DNA of 64,000 bases. Origin: JAJEFO01 sp009843725 (GTDB lineage Bacteria; Pseudomonadota; Alphaproteobacteria; Rhodobacterales; Rhodobacteraceae). The translations under genes were made by a program, and so were the position numbers. The notes beneath the pieces are model-generated. The model was not told the origin of the DNA. It did not search any database and saw only the letters and a list, made by a program, of their open reading frames with translations. The stretch is taken from the NCBI GenBank assembly GCA_965243215.1, contig CBDEUJ010000004.1, forward strand, positions 1,054,001-1,118,000, read 5' to 3'. Positions 24,558 through 34,342 of the stretch are shown here, one piece after another (positions within the stretch are counted from its first letter, which is position 1; every line of letters starts with the position of its first letter).

Positions 24558-27248
24558 TCACGCCGCCTTTGCAAGGTTGCGAAGCACATAGTGCAGGACG
24601 CCGCCATGCTCGACGTATTCCCTCTCGATTCCCGTGTCGATTCGACACTTCAGAGTGATCTCCTTCGAGCTGCCATCCGCGAAATCAATCCGGCAAGGCA
24701 CTTCGGAAAGCGGCTGCAGATCACCTTCCAGCCTGGTGATCGTGATCGTCTCGTCGCCGGTCAACCCGAGTGACCGGCGCGTGTCTCCACCGGTGAACTC
24801 GAACGGAATGACACCCATTCCGACGAGATTTGAGCGGTGGATGCGCTCGTAGCTCTCCGCGATGACTGCCTTCACGCCCAGAAGCGCCGTGCCTTTCGCG
24901 GCCCAATCCCTTGAGGAGCCGGCACCGTACTGGGCACCTGCAACCACGACCAGGGGCGTGCCCTGCTCCTGATATGCCATCGCCGCATCGTAGATCGACA
25001 TCTGCGTGCCGTCGGGACCCTTCGTGTAACCGCCCTCGACTCCGTCCAGCAGCTCGTTCCTGATACGGATGTTGGCAAACGTGCCCCGCATCATGATCTC
25101 GTGGTTCCCGCGTCTTGATCCGTAGGAATTGAACCCACGCGGCGCCACTTGCCGATCGGTCAGGTACCTGCCTGCAGGCGTCGTGTCCTTGAACGACCCC
25201 GCCGGCGAAATGTGGTCGGTCGTCACCATGTCGCCGAGAAGGGCGAGAATGCGTGCGCCTTCGACGTCGGAAATGGTTCCAGGCTCCGGCGACATGTCCC
25301 GGAAATACGGAGGATTCTGCACGTAGGTCGATGTTGCCGGCCAATCATAGGTGAGGCTGTCAGTCGTCTCCACGCCGCGCCATTTCTCGTCGCCCATGAA
25401 GACGTCGGCATATCTCGACCGGAATGCATCCTGCGTCACGGTCTTCTGCACGAGCTCCGCGATCTCCTCCTGCGTTGGCCAGACGTCCTTGAGGAACACG
25501 TCCTTGCCGTCCCTGTCCTGTCCGATGGGTTCGCTGGTCAGGTCGATGTCAAGCGTCCCCGCCAGCGCATAGGCCACGACCAGAGGCGGCGAGGCCAGGT
25601 AATTCGCGCGAACGTCCGGGCTGATCCGGCCTTCGAAATTCCGGTTCCCCGAAAGAACGGCCGTGGCCACGAGATCGCCGTCCGAAATCGCCTTCGAAAT
25701 CTCGGGCTGGAGCGGTCCGGAATTCCCGATGCAGGTTGTGCACCCGTACCCGACGAGGTTGAACCCGACGGCGTCCAGGTCTTCCTGAAGTCCTGCCGCG
25801 TCCAGATAGGCGCTCACGACCTGGCTGCCTGGTGCGAGCGAGGTCTTGACCCATGGCTTGCGGTTCAGCCCCAGCGCCCGCGCCTTGCGGGCGACAAGGC
25901 CTGCGCCGATCATGACATAGGGATTCGACGTGTTGGTGCAGGACGTGATCGAGGCGATCACGACCTTGCCTGATTCCATCTTGAAGTCTTCGCCCTCTAC
26001 AGCGACCTCCTTGCCGACGGGACGCTTGAAGGTCTCCTTCATTTCGCGTGCAAACGCGGCCTTTGCGTCGGTGAGCGCCACGAAGTCCTGCGGTCGCCTC
26101 GGACCGGAAATGGCTGGCACGATCGTGCTCATGTCGAGACTCAGCCTGTCTGAGTAGACGGTCGCGTTGTCGGTCCGACGCCACATTCCGTTCTCCTTGG
26201 CGTAGGCCTCGACCAGCGCAATCCGCTCTTCCGAACGACCGGTCTGGCGAAGGTAACGCAGCGTTTCGCCGTCGACGGGGAAGAAGCCGCAGGTCGCGCC
26301 GTATTCGGGCGCCATGTTTGCTATCGTGGCCCTGTCCGCGAGCGGCAGTCGGTCCAGCCCGTCGCCAAAGAACTCGACGAACTTGCCCACGACGCCCTTC
26401 TCGCGGAGCATTTCGACAACCTTCAGTACGAGATCCGTTCCGGTCGTGCCTTCCATCATGGACCCGGTCAGTTCGAATCCGACGACTTCCGGGATCAGCA
26501 TGGAGACCGGTTGCCCCAGCATTGCGGCCTCTGCCTCGATGCCGCCGACGCCCCAGCCCAGAACGGCCAGCCCGTTTACCATGGTCGTGTGGCTGTCCGT
26601 TCCGACGAGCGTGTCGGGAAACGCCACCTCGGCTCCGTTCTGATCCCTGTCCGTCCAGATCGCCTGGGCGAGGTACTCGAGGTTCACCTGGTGGCAGATG
26701 CCGGTGCCGGGCGGAACGACCCGGAAGTTGTCGAAGGCGCTCTGCCCCCACTTGAGGAACGTGTAGCGCTCCATGTTCCGCTCGTATTCGCGGTCAACGT
26801 TCAACTGAAAGGCGCGTGGATTGCCGAATTCGTCGATCATGACCGAGTGGTCAATGACGAGGTCGACCGGGTTCAACGGATTTATCTTCTCGGCCTTGCC
26901 GCCGAGCGCCACGATCCCGTCCCGCATGGCGGCAAGATCAACCACGGCAGGAACGCCGGTGAAGTCCTGCATAAGCACGCGAGCGGGCCGATAGGCGATC
27001 TCCCGGGGATTCCTGCCGCCCTTCTCCGCCCAATCCGAAAATGCGCGGATGTCGCCGATCGTCACGGTCTTTCCATCCTCGAAGCGCAACACGTTTTCCA
27101 GAACCACCTTCAGCGATGCGGGAAGCCGGTCGAAGCTGCCAAGCCCTGCCGCCTCGGCTGCCGGGATCGAATAATGGTCCACGCTGGCGCCGCCTGCAGT
27201 GAGGGATTTTCTGGTTCCTGATGAGTCGTGGCCTACGGAAATGGGCAT
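24558..27248 (-). CDS. acnA: Aconitate hydratase A
   Basis: AcnA interconverts citrate and isocitrate in the TCA cycle and needs a 4Fe-4S cluster, a customer of the suf operon in this window. The 896-residue protein has the cluster cysteines in ASITSCTNTSNP and GYGCTTCIGNSGP, the substrate-site SRRGNHEIMMRGTF and the swivelling C-terminal domain with GAGSSRDWAAKG. The ATG at 27248 (MPISVGHDSSG) has GGAGGCGAAGAG in front. An in-frame extension upstream is rejected. Its promoter faces that of the DUF1223 gene. Confidence 0.98.
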   Translation of the reverse strand: MPISVGHDSSGTRKSLTAGGASVDHYSIPAAEAAGLGSFDRLPASLKVVLENVLRFEDGKTVTIGDIRAFSDWAEKGGRNPREIAYRPARVLMQDFTGVPAVVDLAAMRDGIVALGGKAEKINPLNPVDLVIDHSVMIDEFGNPRAFQLNVDREYERNMERYTFLKWGQSAFDNFRVVPPGTGICHQVNLEYLAQAIWTDRDQNGAEVAFPDTLVGTDSHTTMVNGLAVLGWGVGGIEAEAAMLGQPVSMLIPEVVGFELTGSMMEGTTGTDLVLKVVEMLREKGVVGKFVEFFGDGLDRLPLADRATIANMAPEYGATCGFFPVDGETLRYLRQTGRSEERIALVEAYAKENGMWRRTDNATVYSDRLSLDMSTIVPAISGPRRPQDFVALTDAKAAFAREMKETFKRPVGKEVAVEGEDFKMESGKVVIASITSCTNTSNPYVMIGAGLVARKARALGLNRKPWVKTSLAPGSQVVSAYLDAAGLQEDLDAVGFNLVGYGCTTCIGNSGPLQPEISKAISDGDLVATAVLSGNRNFEGRISPDVRANYLASPPLVVAYALAGTLDIDLTSEPIGQDRDGKDVFLKDVWPTQEEIAELVQKTVTQDAFRSRYADVFMGDEKWRGVETTDSLTYDWPATSTYVQNPPYFRDMSPEPGTISDVEGARILALLGDMVTTDHISPAGSFKDTTPAGRYLTDRQVAPRGFNSYGSRRGNHEIMMRGTFANIRIRNELLDGVEGGYTKGPDGTQMSIYDAAMAYQEQGTPLVVVAGAQYGAGSSRDWAAKGTALLGVKAVIAESYERIHRSNLVGMGVIPFEFTGGDTRRSLGLTGDETITITRLEGDLQPLSEVPCRIDFADGSSKEITLKCRIDTGIEREYVEHGGVLHYVLRNLAKAA

Positions 27249-27488
27249 CTCTTCGCCTCCGTCTTGAGCTGGACAGAATTTTTGTCGGGGATACTCTCGC
27301 ATTGTGGAGCGACGCAAGGCGCGCGGCGCAAATTTCGTGCAAGACTGCGTGCATTCCGGTCATTAGCCTGCAAAACCAGCGAATTTCCGTCGGCGGTGGG
27401 ACATTGTAACGCAGCCTCGCAAAACCTTGATTGGTGGCCGAGGCGCGGATTCGGTACTGAGATCGAGGACCAGAACGGGACTGAAGCA

Positions 27489-28184
27489 ATGACTCGATTG
27501 ATGCCGATTGCCGCCGCGCTTTGGATGGCGGCGTCCGGAATTGCAGCAGCCGGCCAAACGGTCGTTGTGGAACTGTTCACGTCCCAAGGGTGCAGTTCTT
27601 GCCCGCCGGCGGATCGAATCCTCGGTGAACTGGCCGAGCGCGACGACGTGATCGCCCTGGCGCTGCACGTGGACTACTGGGACTACCTGGGCTGGAAGGA
27701 CAAGTTCGCCATTCCGAGCCATACCAAACGTCAACGCTCATACGTGCGCGCGATCGGAAAGAACACGATCTACACCCCTCAGATGGTGATTGGCGGCCGG
27801 GACCACGTCATTGGCTCGCGGCCGATGAAAATCTCCAGACTGCTGCAGAAGCACGCCGCGCAGGATGCCTACGTCAACATCGTGGCCAGGCGGAAGGGCG
27901 ACCAGATATCCATCGAGGCAACTCCGTCCGGGGCAGCGGCCCTGCCGGCCGTCGTCGATCTTGTGACATACCTGCCAGAAGCGACGGTTGACGTTCTCCG
28001 CGGCGAAAACGCCGGGCGCACCCTCACCTATCACAACATTGTCACGAACTGGACGAGACTGGGGGCTTGGACCGGCAATTCCGCCTTTCGCGCGACGGCC
28101 AAGGTGCCGGAGGGCGTTCCTGTCGTGGTGCTTGTACAGGCCCGTAATTCAGGCCCTATCCTCGGGGCTCACCGGCTCCGTTAG
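27489..28184 (+). CDS. DUF1223 secreted thioredoxin-like protein
   Basis: The 231-residue protein has a signal peptide (MTRLMPIAAALWMAASGIAAAG) followed by the DUF1223 start TVVVELFTSQGCSSCPPADRI, with a CxxC pair, and the YWDYLGWKDKFA block. The fold is thought to be thioredoxin-like, acting in the periplasm, but the biochemical role is not known. The gene's 3' end overlaps the convergent acyltransferase by 29 bases. ATG 27489 is chosen because it begins the signal peptide. The in-frame extension upstream is unlike any family. Confidence 0.88.
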   Translation: MTRLMPIAAALWMAASGIAAAGQTVVVELFTSQGCSSCPPADRILGELAERDDVIALALHVDYWDYLGWKDKFAIPSHTKRQRSYVRAIGKNTIYTPQMVIGGRDHVIGSRPMKISRLLQKHAAQDAYVNIVARRKGDQISIEATPSGAAALPAVVDLVTYLPEATVDVLRGENAGRTLTYHNIVTNWTRLGAWTGNSAFRATAKVPEGVPVVVLVQARNSGPILGAHRLR

Positions 28185-29082
28185 CCCCGGAGGGAACCCG
28201 CCCCGGCCTTTGCTTCCAGCGGTGATGGACCCAGAACCACTGGGTGGGGTATTCGCGCGCCATCCTTTCAACGATGTCATTGTACTCCTGCATCATGCGC
28301 TCGGGAGTCGATCTGGTCAACGGCGCCTCCATTCGCACGCGAAACCCCTGACCGTCGTCCTCCCGTATGCCGAACAGCGGGATGATCTCCGCGTCGTAGG
28401 CCAGCGCCCACTCGGCAGCGGACAGCGCAGTATGCGCCTCCCGATCGAAGAACTTCAGGAGCGGCGCCCCGGCCATGGAAATGTCCGTGGCGATTCCAAT
28501 CACGCCACCCTCCTTCAAGTGCCGGATCAATTTCGCGACCCCCTTCCTGTTGGTCGGAAAGACCGGGGACGCGATCGTTGAAATCGCCTTGACGTAGTGA
28601 GCGTTGAATGCGGCGTTGCGCATCGGCCTGTAAAGCGCGGCCATCGAATACCCCTCGCGACTGAGCTTCGCGCGCGGAACATCGTAGTTTCCGAAATGGG
28701 CCGTTACGAGAATGACGGGCCTTCGCGCGTCACGCGCGGCCTTGAGCACGGCAACACCCGGACCTTCCAGTTTCGCGGCACGAGCCCGTTCCACGAACTC
28801 CTCCCCCGAGTAAATCTCGATCACCGTGCGCCCGAAGTTGTCTGGCACGCGCCGCGCAATCCTCCGTCTTTCCGCCGAAGAGAGTTCGGGCATGGCAAGA
28901 TCCAGGTTGTCGAGGATTCTGCCGCGCCAGCCAATGAGCGGCGCCACCACGTAGGCGACCAGCGTGCCCACGAACGGGCCGCGCACACGATAGGGAAGCA
29001 GCAATGCGAAACCGAGAATCGATTGAGCAAGCCCGTTGTTTATCCAGTCCCTGAGCCGGTTGCCGAGTGCCACGGCCCGCAC
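28156..29082 (-). CDS. Lipid A biosynthesis lauroyl/myristoyl acyltransferase, LpxL/HtrB family
   Basis: The 308-residue protein adds a secondary acyl chain to lipid A at the inner membrane. It has an N-terminal hydrophobic anchor, the catalytic H-x4-D motif in TAHFGNYDVPR (about residue 130), and the later TDISMAGAPLLKFF and TQWFWVHHRWK blocks typical of HtrB/LpxL. The start is a GTG at 29082, and a second GTG lies 9 bases later. The 3' end overlaps the DUF1223 gene on the other strand by 29 bases. Confidence 0.9.
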   Translation of the reverse strand: MRAVALGNRLRDWINNGLAQSILGFALLLPYRVRGPFVGTLVAYVVAPLIGWRGRILDNLDLAMPELSSAERRRIARRVPDNFGRTVIEIYSGEEFVERARAAKLEGPGVAVLKAARDARRPVILVTAHFGNYDVPRAKLSREGYSMAALYRPMRNAAFNAHYVKAISTIASPVFPTNRKGVAKLIRHLKEGGVIGIATDISMAGAPLLKFFDREAHTALSAAEWALAYDAEIIPLFGIREDDGQGFRVRMEAPLTRSTPERMMQEYNDIVERMAREYPTQWFWVHHRWKQRPGRVPSGANGAGEPRG

Positions 29083-29251
29083 CTCGCAATCGCGTCACAG
29101 ACCGTTGGATACGGGGCCTTGACCATGTATTGCAACGGGGAATGTCCGGTCGAGCTGCGGAGTCAATTGCGCGGCCTGCCGCCGGTAAGCCAGGCAATCT
29201 CAAGGACAAGGCGGCCAGGACGCCGCCCCGTGATCATGTGAGAGAACGAGA

Positions 29252-29416
29252 TCAGCCAGTCGGCGTGATGCAGGAATTCGTCTCGGTATCAAAAACCTGC
29301 CCCTCGGGGCATGACATCGTGATCTGTTCCTGCGCGTGACCCTTGAAGCACATGGCCATTGCCAGAGAAGGCATCGTCGCCAGCAAAAGAACCGTGACAA
29401 GCAATCCAGCTTTCAT
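29252..29416 (-). CDS. Small secreted cysteine-containing protein next to purB
   Basis: The 54-residue product starts MKAGLLVTVLLLATMPSLAM, a clear signal peptide with likely cleavage after about residue 22. The mature part is about 32 residues with three cysteines (CFKGHAQEQ, SCPEGQVFD, SCITPTG). The CPxGxxFDxxxxxC spacing recalls half of a chitin-binding-like motif. GGGAGAG precedes the ATG at a good distance. Proteins of this kind beside purB seem to recur in Rhodobacterales, but this is memory, not a search. Function unknown. Confidence 0.75.
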   Translation of the reverse strand: MKAGLLVTVLLLATMPSLAMAMCFKGHAQEQITMSCPEGQVFDTETNSCITPTG

Positions 29417-29495
29417 GAGGCTCTCCCTTTCGACCGTTGTTCGCACAGCTTACCATGAGATTCCGCACCGACGCTTCACGAAACCGTGAATGCCG

Positions 29496-30800
29496 CTACG
29501 CCCCGAAGACGCGACCGAAAATCGTGTCGACGTGCCTGGTGTGACGCTCAATGTCGAACGTCTCCCGGATCTCCGCCTCCGAAAGCGCAGCGGTCACGTC
29601 GGCATCGGCAAGAAGCTCCGCAAGAAAGTCCCTGTCGTTCTCCCAGACCTTCATCGCGTTACGCTGAACCAGCCTGTAGGCATCCTCTCGACTGACTCCC
29701 TTGTGAGTCAGGGCCAGAAGCACCTGCTGCGAATGGACCAGGCCACGCAGCCTGCCGAGGTTCCCCTTCATGTTCTCTGGATAGACGACGAGCTTGTCGA
29801 TCACGCCCGTGAGGCGTACGAGCGCGAAATCGAGGTGAACGGTCGCGTCCGGGCCGATGCCGCGTTCCACGGAGGAATGCGAGATGTCTCGTTCGTGCCA
29901 GAGCGCGACGTTTTCCAGGGCAGGCGTGACCGCGCTGCGGACAAGACGGGCAAGGCCGGTAAGGTTTTCGGTCAGAACCGGATTGCGCTTGTGCGGCATG
30001 GCGGAGGAACCCTTCTGCCCCTTCGAGAAATGCTCTTCCGCCTCCAGGACCTCGGTCCGCTGCATATGCCGGATCTCGGTCGCGATGTTCTCAACGCTCG
30101 AGGCGATGACACCGAGCGTCGCGAAGAACATTGCATGCCGGTCTCTCGGAATGACCTGCGTCGAGACAGGTTCCGGGCGAAGCCCCAGCCTGGCGCAGAC
30201 GTGCTTCTCCACGCCGGGGTCAATGTTCGCGAAAGTTCCGACCGCACCGGAAATCGCACCGGTGGCCACTTCCTCACGCGCCTGCACAAGACGTGCCCTG
30301 TTGCGGTCCATTTCCGCAAAGAACCTGGCGAAGGTCAGCCCCATTGTGACGGGCTCCGCGTGAATGCCGTGGCTCCGCCCGATGCGGACATCCATCTTGT
30401 GCTCGATCGCGCGACGCTTCAGCGCAGCGAGAAGCGCATCGATGTCTTCGAGGAGCAGGTCGGCAGCGCGTGTCAGCTGTATGTTGAAGGCGGTGTCAAG
30501 GACGTCGGAAGACGTCATGCCCTGGTGCACGAAGCGGGCTTCCCGCTCGCCTACGATTTCGGCAAGATGCGTCAGGAACGCGATGACGTCATGCTTGGTA
30601 ACAGCCTCGATCTCGTCGATTCGCTTGACGTCGAACTCTGCGTCGCGAGCCTTCCAGACCGCCGCGGCGTTTTCGCGGGGAATGACGCCAAGTTCCGCCA
30701 TGGCATCGCAGGCATGCGCCTCGATCTCGAACCAGATGCGAAACCTGGTTTCCGGCGACCAGACCGCCGCCATGTCCGGGCGCACGTATCTCGGGATCAT
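29496..30800 (-). CDS. purB: Adenylosuccinate lyase
   Basis: PurB splits SAICAR and adenylosuccinate in purine synthesis. The 434-residue protein has the superfamily signature GSSAMPHKRNPVLTENL, the catalytic-loop serine region, the SSDVLDTAFNIQLT block and GRSHGIHAEPVTMG with the conserved His. Start MIPRYVRPDM at 30800 is standard for the family. It ends about 80 bases before the small secreted protein on the same strand. Confidence 0.98.
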   Translation of the reverse strand: MIPRYVRPDMAAVWSPETRFRIWFEIEAHACDAMAELGVIPRENAAAVWKARDAEFDVKRIDEIEAVTKHDVIAFLTHLAEIVGEREARFVHQGMTSSDVLDTAFNIQLTRAADLLLEDIDALLAALKRRAIEHKMDVRIGRSHGIHAEPVTMGLTFARFFAEMDRNRARLVQAREEVATGAISGAVGTFANIDPGVEKHVCARLGLRPEPVSTQVIPRDRHAMFFATLGVIASSVENIATEIRHMQRTEVLEAEEHFSKGQKGSSAMPHKRNPVLTENLTGLARLVRSAVTPALENVALWHERDISHSSVERGIGPDATVHLDFALVRLTGVIDKLVVYPENMKGNLGRLRGLVHSQQVLLALTHKGVSREDAYRLVQRNAMKVWENDRDFLAELLADADVTAALSEAEIRETFDIERHTRHVDTIFGRVFGA

Positions 30801-31087
30801 GTGCGGGACCTTTCATCGGATACAGGAATGCGTTTAGTCTGAACCACCGGCACGATAAACCCCTGAATCAGCGCTCAAGCCATTGAAGGCATTGATGTCT
30901 TGGCCTTATGCGCAAACCAGCCCAGTTCACGGCCAATCCAGTCTTTCCGATGACGACGATCCACCGGGACAGGAACTTCGGGTCGGACCGTTGCAGGGGA
31001 CCGGTTTGAGGATTGCCCCAGCAGGGATGCATCCTGCCGGGGCGGCCCGCTCCGTCAACTTGGCAATTGGCAAGTTGCATTGACATG

Positions 31088-31666
31088 CTACCCGGATTCC
31101 AGATCCAGCCCAGGCTCCACGTCGGGCCAATGCGCGTTCACGGGCAATGTCCTCGCACGACGCCGGATGTCCTCAAGCTGCGCTGGCATGTAGTCAAAGA
31201 CATCAACGCCGACGTTGACTGAGTTCCGGGTGCCCTTCCAGTTGTTGTGCACGTGGCCAAATAGCTGCAACGCACCGCGCCTGGAATGGTTCCAGGTCAC
31301 CATTGGATAGTGACAGAGCGTGTTGGGAAGGCAGTTCGGATCATCCCTCACCTCCAGGAAGTGTGACACGCTGTCCCAAGGCAGCCTCAGGGTCATGGCC
31401 CGATCATGATTGCCGACCACGAGGTGCCTTCGCAAGCCTGGCAGCTGGTCGAAGCGATGGCGGAGCCATTCGTCATTCCTCGAATTTCGGCCCATCGCGA
31501 AGTCCCCGAGAATCCAAAGGTCATCCTGCGGGCCAACGCAGCTCCAGAGGTTCTCCAGAATGACCGCTTCCATGTGATCGGCGTCACGAAACGGCCGGTC
31601 ACAGAGCCGGATGATGTTTTCGTGACCGAAGTGAAGGTCGGCAGTATACCAATGTGTTAATTTCAC
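31088..31666 (-). CDS. Metallophosphoesterase (calcineurin-like)
   Basis: The 192-residue protein has the ordered motifs of a small calcineurin-like phosphoesterase: ADLHFGHENII, LGDFAMG, VVGNHDRA, LCHYPMV and LFGHVHNNW. Close relatives are described as phage- or chromosome-encoded hydrolases of unclear substrate. The GTG at 31666 begins right at the conserved part (VKLTHWYTADLH). A TTG at 31753 would add 29 basic residues. AGGAG lies very close to the GTG, so the exact start is uncertain. It stands alone. Confidence 0.82.
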   Translation of the reverse strand: MKLTHWYTADLHFGHENIIRLCDRPFRDADHMEAVILENLWSCVGPQDDLWILGDFAMGRNSRNDEWLRHRFDQLPGLRRHLVVGNHDRAMTLRLPWDSVSHFLEVRDDPNCLPNTLCHYPMVTWNHSRRGALQLFGHVHNNWKGTRNSVNVGVDVFDYMPAQLEDIRRRARTLPVNAHWPDVEPGLDLESG

Positions 31667-32149
31667 TCTCCTGCGTGCAATTCCACGCAGACGGCGCCAG
31701 GCGGTTTCGGAGAGTGCAAATCCTCTTGCGAACAGCGAAGGCGCCGCCCGCAAAAGCGGGCGCTACATGTGACTTCCGGCCATAGAGCGCAATTCCTGCA
31801 TGCCGGCCCGCTAGCATCTCATCTTGGCGGCGCAAAGACTCCTGACGGAATCATTGCGAGAGTCGAAAGACATCTTCGCGACGCGGGACTCATGCATCGG
31901 CAGCGCAGCGCCTAGTCCCGTGCAGAGAATCTCCGGCTTTGGAGGCAAGCAGCCTATTGCGCCCTGACGCCAGACCGGGGAAGGCATGTCCTTGGCACGC
32001 GCAAGTTCGATTGCAGCCACATTTGCCGTGGCCTGGCAAGCGGCCATTGTCGCCAGACCGGAAATCCTCGTCCAAGATGGTGCGAAACCAGACAATCGGA
32101 ATCTGAGGCTTGACCCACGTAGCGCCGGCAACTAGTTCATTGTTCCTGC
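31667..32149. other. Gene-free stretch upstream of tRNA-Gly
   Basis: No frame gives a credible protein. A minus-strand translation through 31890-32228 starts inside the tRNA antisense and is a well-known type of false gene. The region should hold the promoters of the phosphoesterase (leftward) and of the tRNA (rightward). Confidence 0.5.
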
Positions 32150-32223
32150 GCGGGTGTAGCTCAATGGCAGAGCAGGAGCTTCCCAAGCTTAAGACGAGGG
32201 TTCGATTCCCTTCACCCGCTCCA
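32150..32223 (+). tRNA. tRNA-Gly (anticodon CCC)
   Basis: The 74 bases form a cloverleaf with acceptor GCGGGTG/CACCCGC, D arm GCTC/GAGC, anticodon loop TTCCCAA (CCC), T loop TTCGATT and encoded CCA at 32221-32223. The first pair of the anticodon stem is G-A rather than Watson-Crick, and the second is G-T, which is slightly unusual but leaves the loop intact. Confidence 0.95.
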
Positions 32224-32248
32224 TTCAATCCGTCCGGAACGCCCTCCC

Positions 32249-32722
32249 TTGTCCAATTTCCTGAACCAGCTGGACACTCCTGACCTCGAAGCCATGGGAA
32301 TCCATGGCTGGCCCTACGGGTATTCGGATCAGGTCAGGTTCCACGAGCTCGACCCCTTGAACCACGTGAACAACGCGTCGTACCTGAGCTGGTTCGAGAA
32401 CATCCGGGTCCGTTACCTTCAGGACTACGGGCTTTCATCCTACGGGCGGCACGACGACGACCCGCAGGTCGTGGTGCGCCAGCAAAGCGCCGACTACCTC
32501 TCTCCCATGTTTCAGGACGAACGCTATGTCGTGACAGCGCGCACCCGACTCCTCAAGCCTTCCAGCCTGATCATGGACTATGCTGTGCATTCCGGCGGCG
32601 CGGTTCGCGCCACATGCAGCGCCGTGCTTGTTAGCCTGGAGCAGGACGGCAAGGCACGGCGTCCGCACAAGGACACTGCTGTCAAGCGCATTCTCGCCAG
32701 GGACGGGGCAGAAATGGCGTAG
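32249..32722 (+). CDS. Acyl-CoA thioesterase, 4HBT hot-dog family
   Basis: The protein is a hot-dog fold thioesterase of the 4-hydroxybenzoyl-CoA type. It contains VRFHELDPLNHVNNASYLSWFENIRVRYL with the catalytic Asp region, followed by the beta strands VVVRQQSADYLSPM and RYVVTARTRLLKPSSLIMDY. The length, about 157 residues from the TTG at 32249 or 142 from the ATG at 32294, fits the family. Neither start has a strong ribosome site. It begins 26 bases after the tRNA and converges on pgi. Substrate is some acyl-CoA. Confidence 0.85.
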   Translation: MSNFLNQLDTPDLEAMGIHGWPYGYSDQVRFHELDPLNHVNNASYLSWFENIRVRYLQDYGLSSYGRHDDDPQVVVRQQSADYLSPMFQDERYVVTARTRLLKPSSLIMDYAVHSGGAVRATCSAVLVSLEQDGKARRPHKDTAVKRILARDGAEMA

Positions 32723-32728
32723 AGCCGC

Positions 32729-34342
32729 TCAGCTAGCATGCCGATGCACGAAGCTGACAAGCTGGGCTGTCGAGGCGTCCTTGTCGCCAGCGTCAGCCTC
32801 GCCGGAAACCACTGGCTCGAGATCCTTGGCCAGCGCCTTGCCAAGCTCAACGCCCCATTGGTCGAAACTGTTGATGCCGAGCATTGCGCCTTCGACAAAG
32901 ACGCGGTGCTCATACAGGGCCACGATCTGCCCGAGCACGAAGGGTGTCAGACTTGGGTAGGCAAGCGTGGTCGAAGGCCGGTTGCCCGAGAAGACCCGAT
33001 GCCTTGCCTGCCGGTCCAGCTCCTCTCCCGAAAGGCGGTCGGCGAGCAGCGCCTTTGCCTCCGCAAGGCTGCGGCCCCTCATCAGGGCTTCGGATTGGGC
33101 AAGGCAATTCGCGACGAGCAGTCGGTGCTGGTAGGCAAGTTCGTCCTCATGCCCCGACGCGCCGATCATGAACTCGCACGGGATCACGCGCGTTCCCTGA
33201 TGAATCAACTGGTAGAAGGCGTGCTGGCCATTTGTTCCGGGCTCGCCCCACACCACGGGACCGGAATGGACCGGAAGGTCGGAACCGTTCACGGAGACGC
33301 CCTTGCCGTTGCTCTCCATTTCCAGCTGCTGAAGATAGGCGGGGAGACGCGACAGCCGCTGCTCGTACGGCAGAACCGCCCGCGTCGCGTAGCCGAGGCC
33401 CTGGTTGTGCCAAAGCCCGGTCAGCGCAAGCGTGACGGGCATGTTCTGCACGGGTGGCGCAGCCTGGAAATGCAGGTCCATGGCGTGGCCACCGGACAGG
33501 AAGGAGCGAAACGCCTCCGGCCCTATCGCGATCATCAGGGACAGCCCGATCGGCCCCCATACGGAATAACGACCTCCCACCCAGTCCTCGAAGCCGAACA
33601 CGCGTTCCGGACCAATGCCGTAGGCGGACGTCCGCCCCTCCGCGGAAGAGAGCGCCACGAAATGCGAGCCCGCCTCCTCGTCACCCACGGATTCGCCGAT
33701 CCACCTTCGAACGGTGTCGGCATTGGTCATGGTCTCAATGGTGGTGAAAGTCTTGGAAGCGACGATCACCAAGGCAGTCTCCGGGCTGAGCGGCAGGAGG
33801 ATGTCGTTGACATGCGCGGCATCCACGTTCGAGACGAAATGGCACCGGGGCCCGTCATGGTAGGGTGCCAGCGCCAATGTCGCCATGACCGGACCGAGGT
33901 CTGAGCCTCCGATGCCGATGTTGATCACGTCCGTGACCTTGCCGCCGGTGAGGCGAATGCGGCCGTCACGCACGCCCTCGGCGAACCTCTCCATGCGGCT
34001 GAGCGTGCCCAATACGCCAGGCATGACGTCCTGACCGTCCACCATGACAGGTGCGCCCGCCAGGTTGCGAAGCGCCGAATGGAGCACGGCCCTCCCCTCG
34101 GTCTCGTTGATGGATTCGCCCCCGAACATGGCCTGCCGGTTCAACGGGACCGCGGATTCGTCGAACATTTCAAGCAGCAGGTTCCGGCCTGCCTCGTCCA
34201 TCGCGGTCTTCGAATAGTCAAACAGCAGGTCGCCCGCCTCAACGGAAAACTCGCGCGCTCGGTTCGGATCGGCGAACCTCTCGATGATCGGCGTCTTGAC
34301 CGCCTTGCGTGCGGCCTTGCCAAGCCGTTCCCAGTTCGTCAC
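32729..34342 (-). CDS. pgi: Glucose-6-phosphate isomerase
   Basis: Pgi interconverts glucose 6-phosphate and fructose 6-phosphate. The 537-residue protein includes INIGIGGSDLGPVMATLAL, the phosphate-binding VIVASKTFTTIETMTN, GGRYSVWGPIGLS, MESNGKGVSVNG and the end block SFDQWGVELGKALA. The GTG start at 34342 overlaps the zwf stop as GTGA, so the two are coupled. The gene for 6-phosphogluconolactonase, which often sits between them in related bacteria, is missing. Confidence 0.98.
   Translation of the reverse strand: MTNWERLGKAARKAVKTPIIERFADPNRAREFSVEAGDLLFDYSKTAMDEAGRNLLLEMFDESAVPLNRQAMFGGESINETEGRAVLHSALRNLAGAPVMVDGQDVMPGVLGTLSRMERFAEGVRDGRIRLTGGKVTDVINIGIGGSDLGPVMATLALAPYHDGPRCHFVSNVDAAHVNDILLPLSPETALVIVASKTFTTIETMTNADTVRRWIGESVGDEEAGSHFVALSSAEGRTSAYGIGPERVFGFEDWVGGRYSVWGPIGLSLMIAIGPEAFRSFLSGGHAMDLHFQAAPPVQNMPVTLALTGLWHNQGLGYATRAVLPYEQRLSRLPAYLQQLEMESNGKGVSVNGSDLPVHSGPVVWGEPGTNGQHAFYQLIHQGTRVIPCEFMIGASGHEDELAYQHRLLVANCLAQSEALMRGRSLAEAKALLADRLSGEELDRQARHRVFSGNRPSTTLAYPSLTPFVLGQIVALYEHRVFVEGAMLGINSFDQWGVELGKALAKDLEPVVSGEADAGDKDASTAQLVSFVHRHAS

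Noticed and set aside
31890..32228. 112-codon minus-strand frame through tRNA-Gly
   Set aside because: It begins in the antisense of the tRNA, a known source of false proteins.
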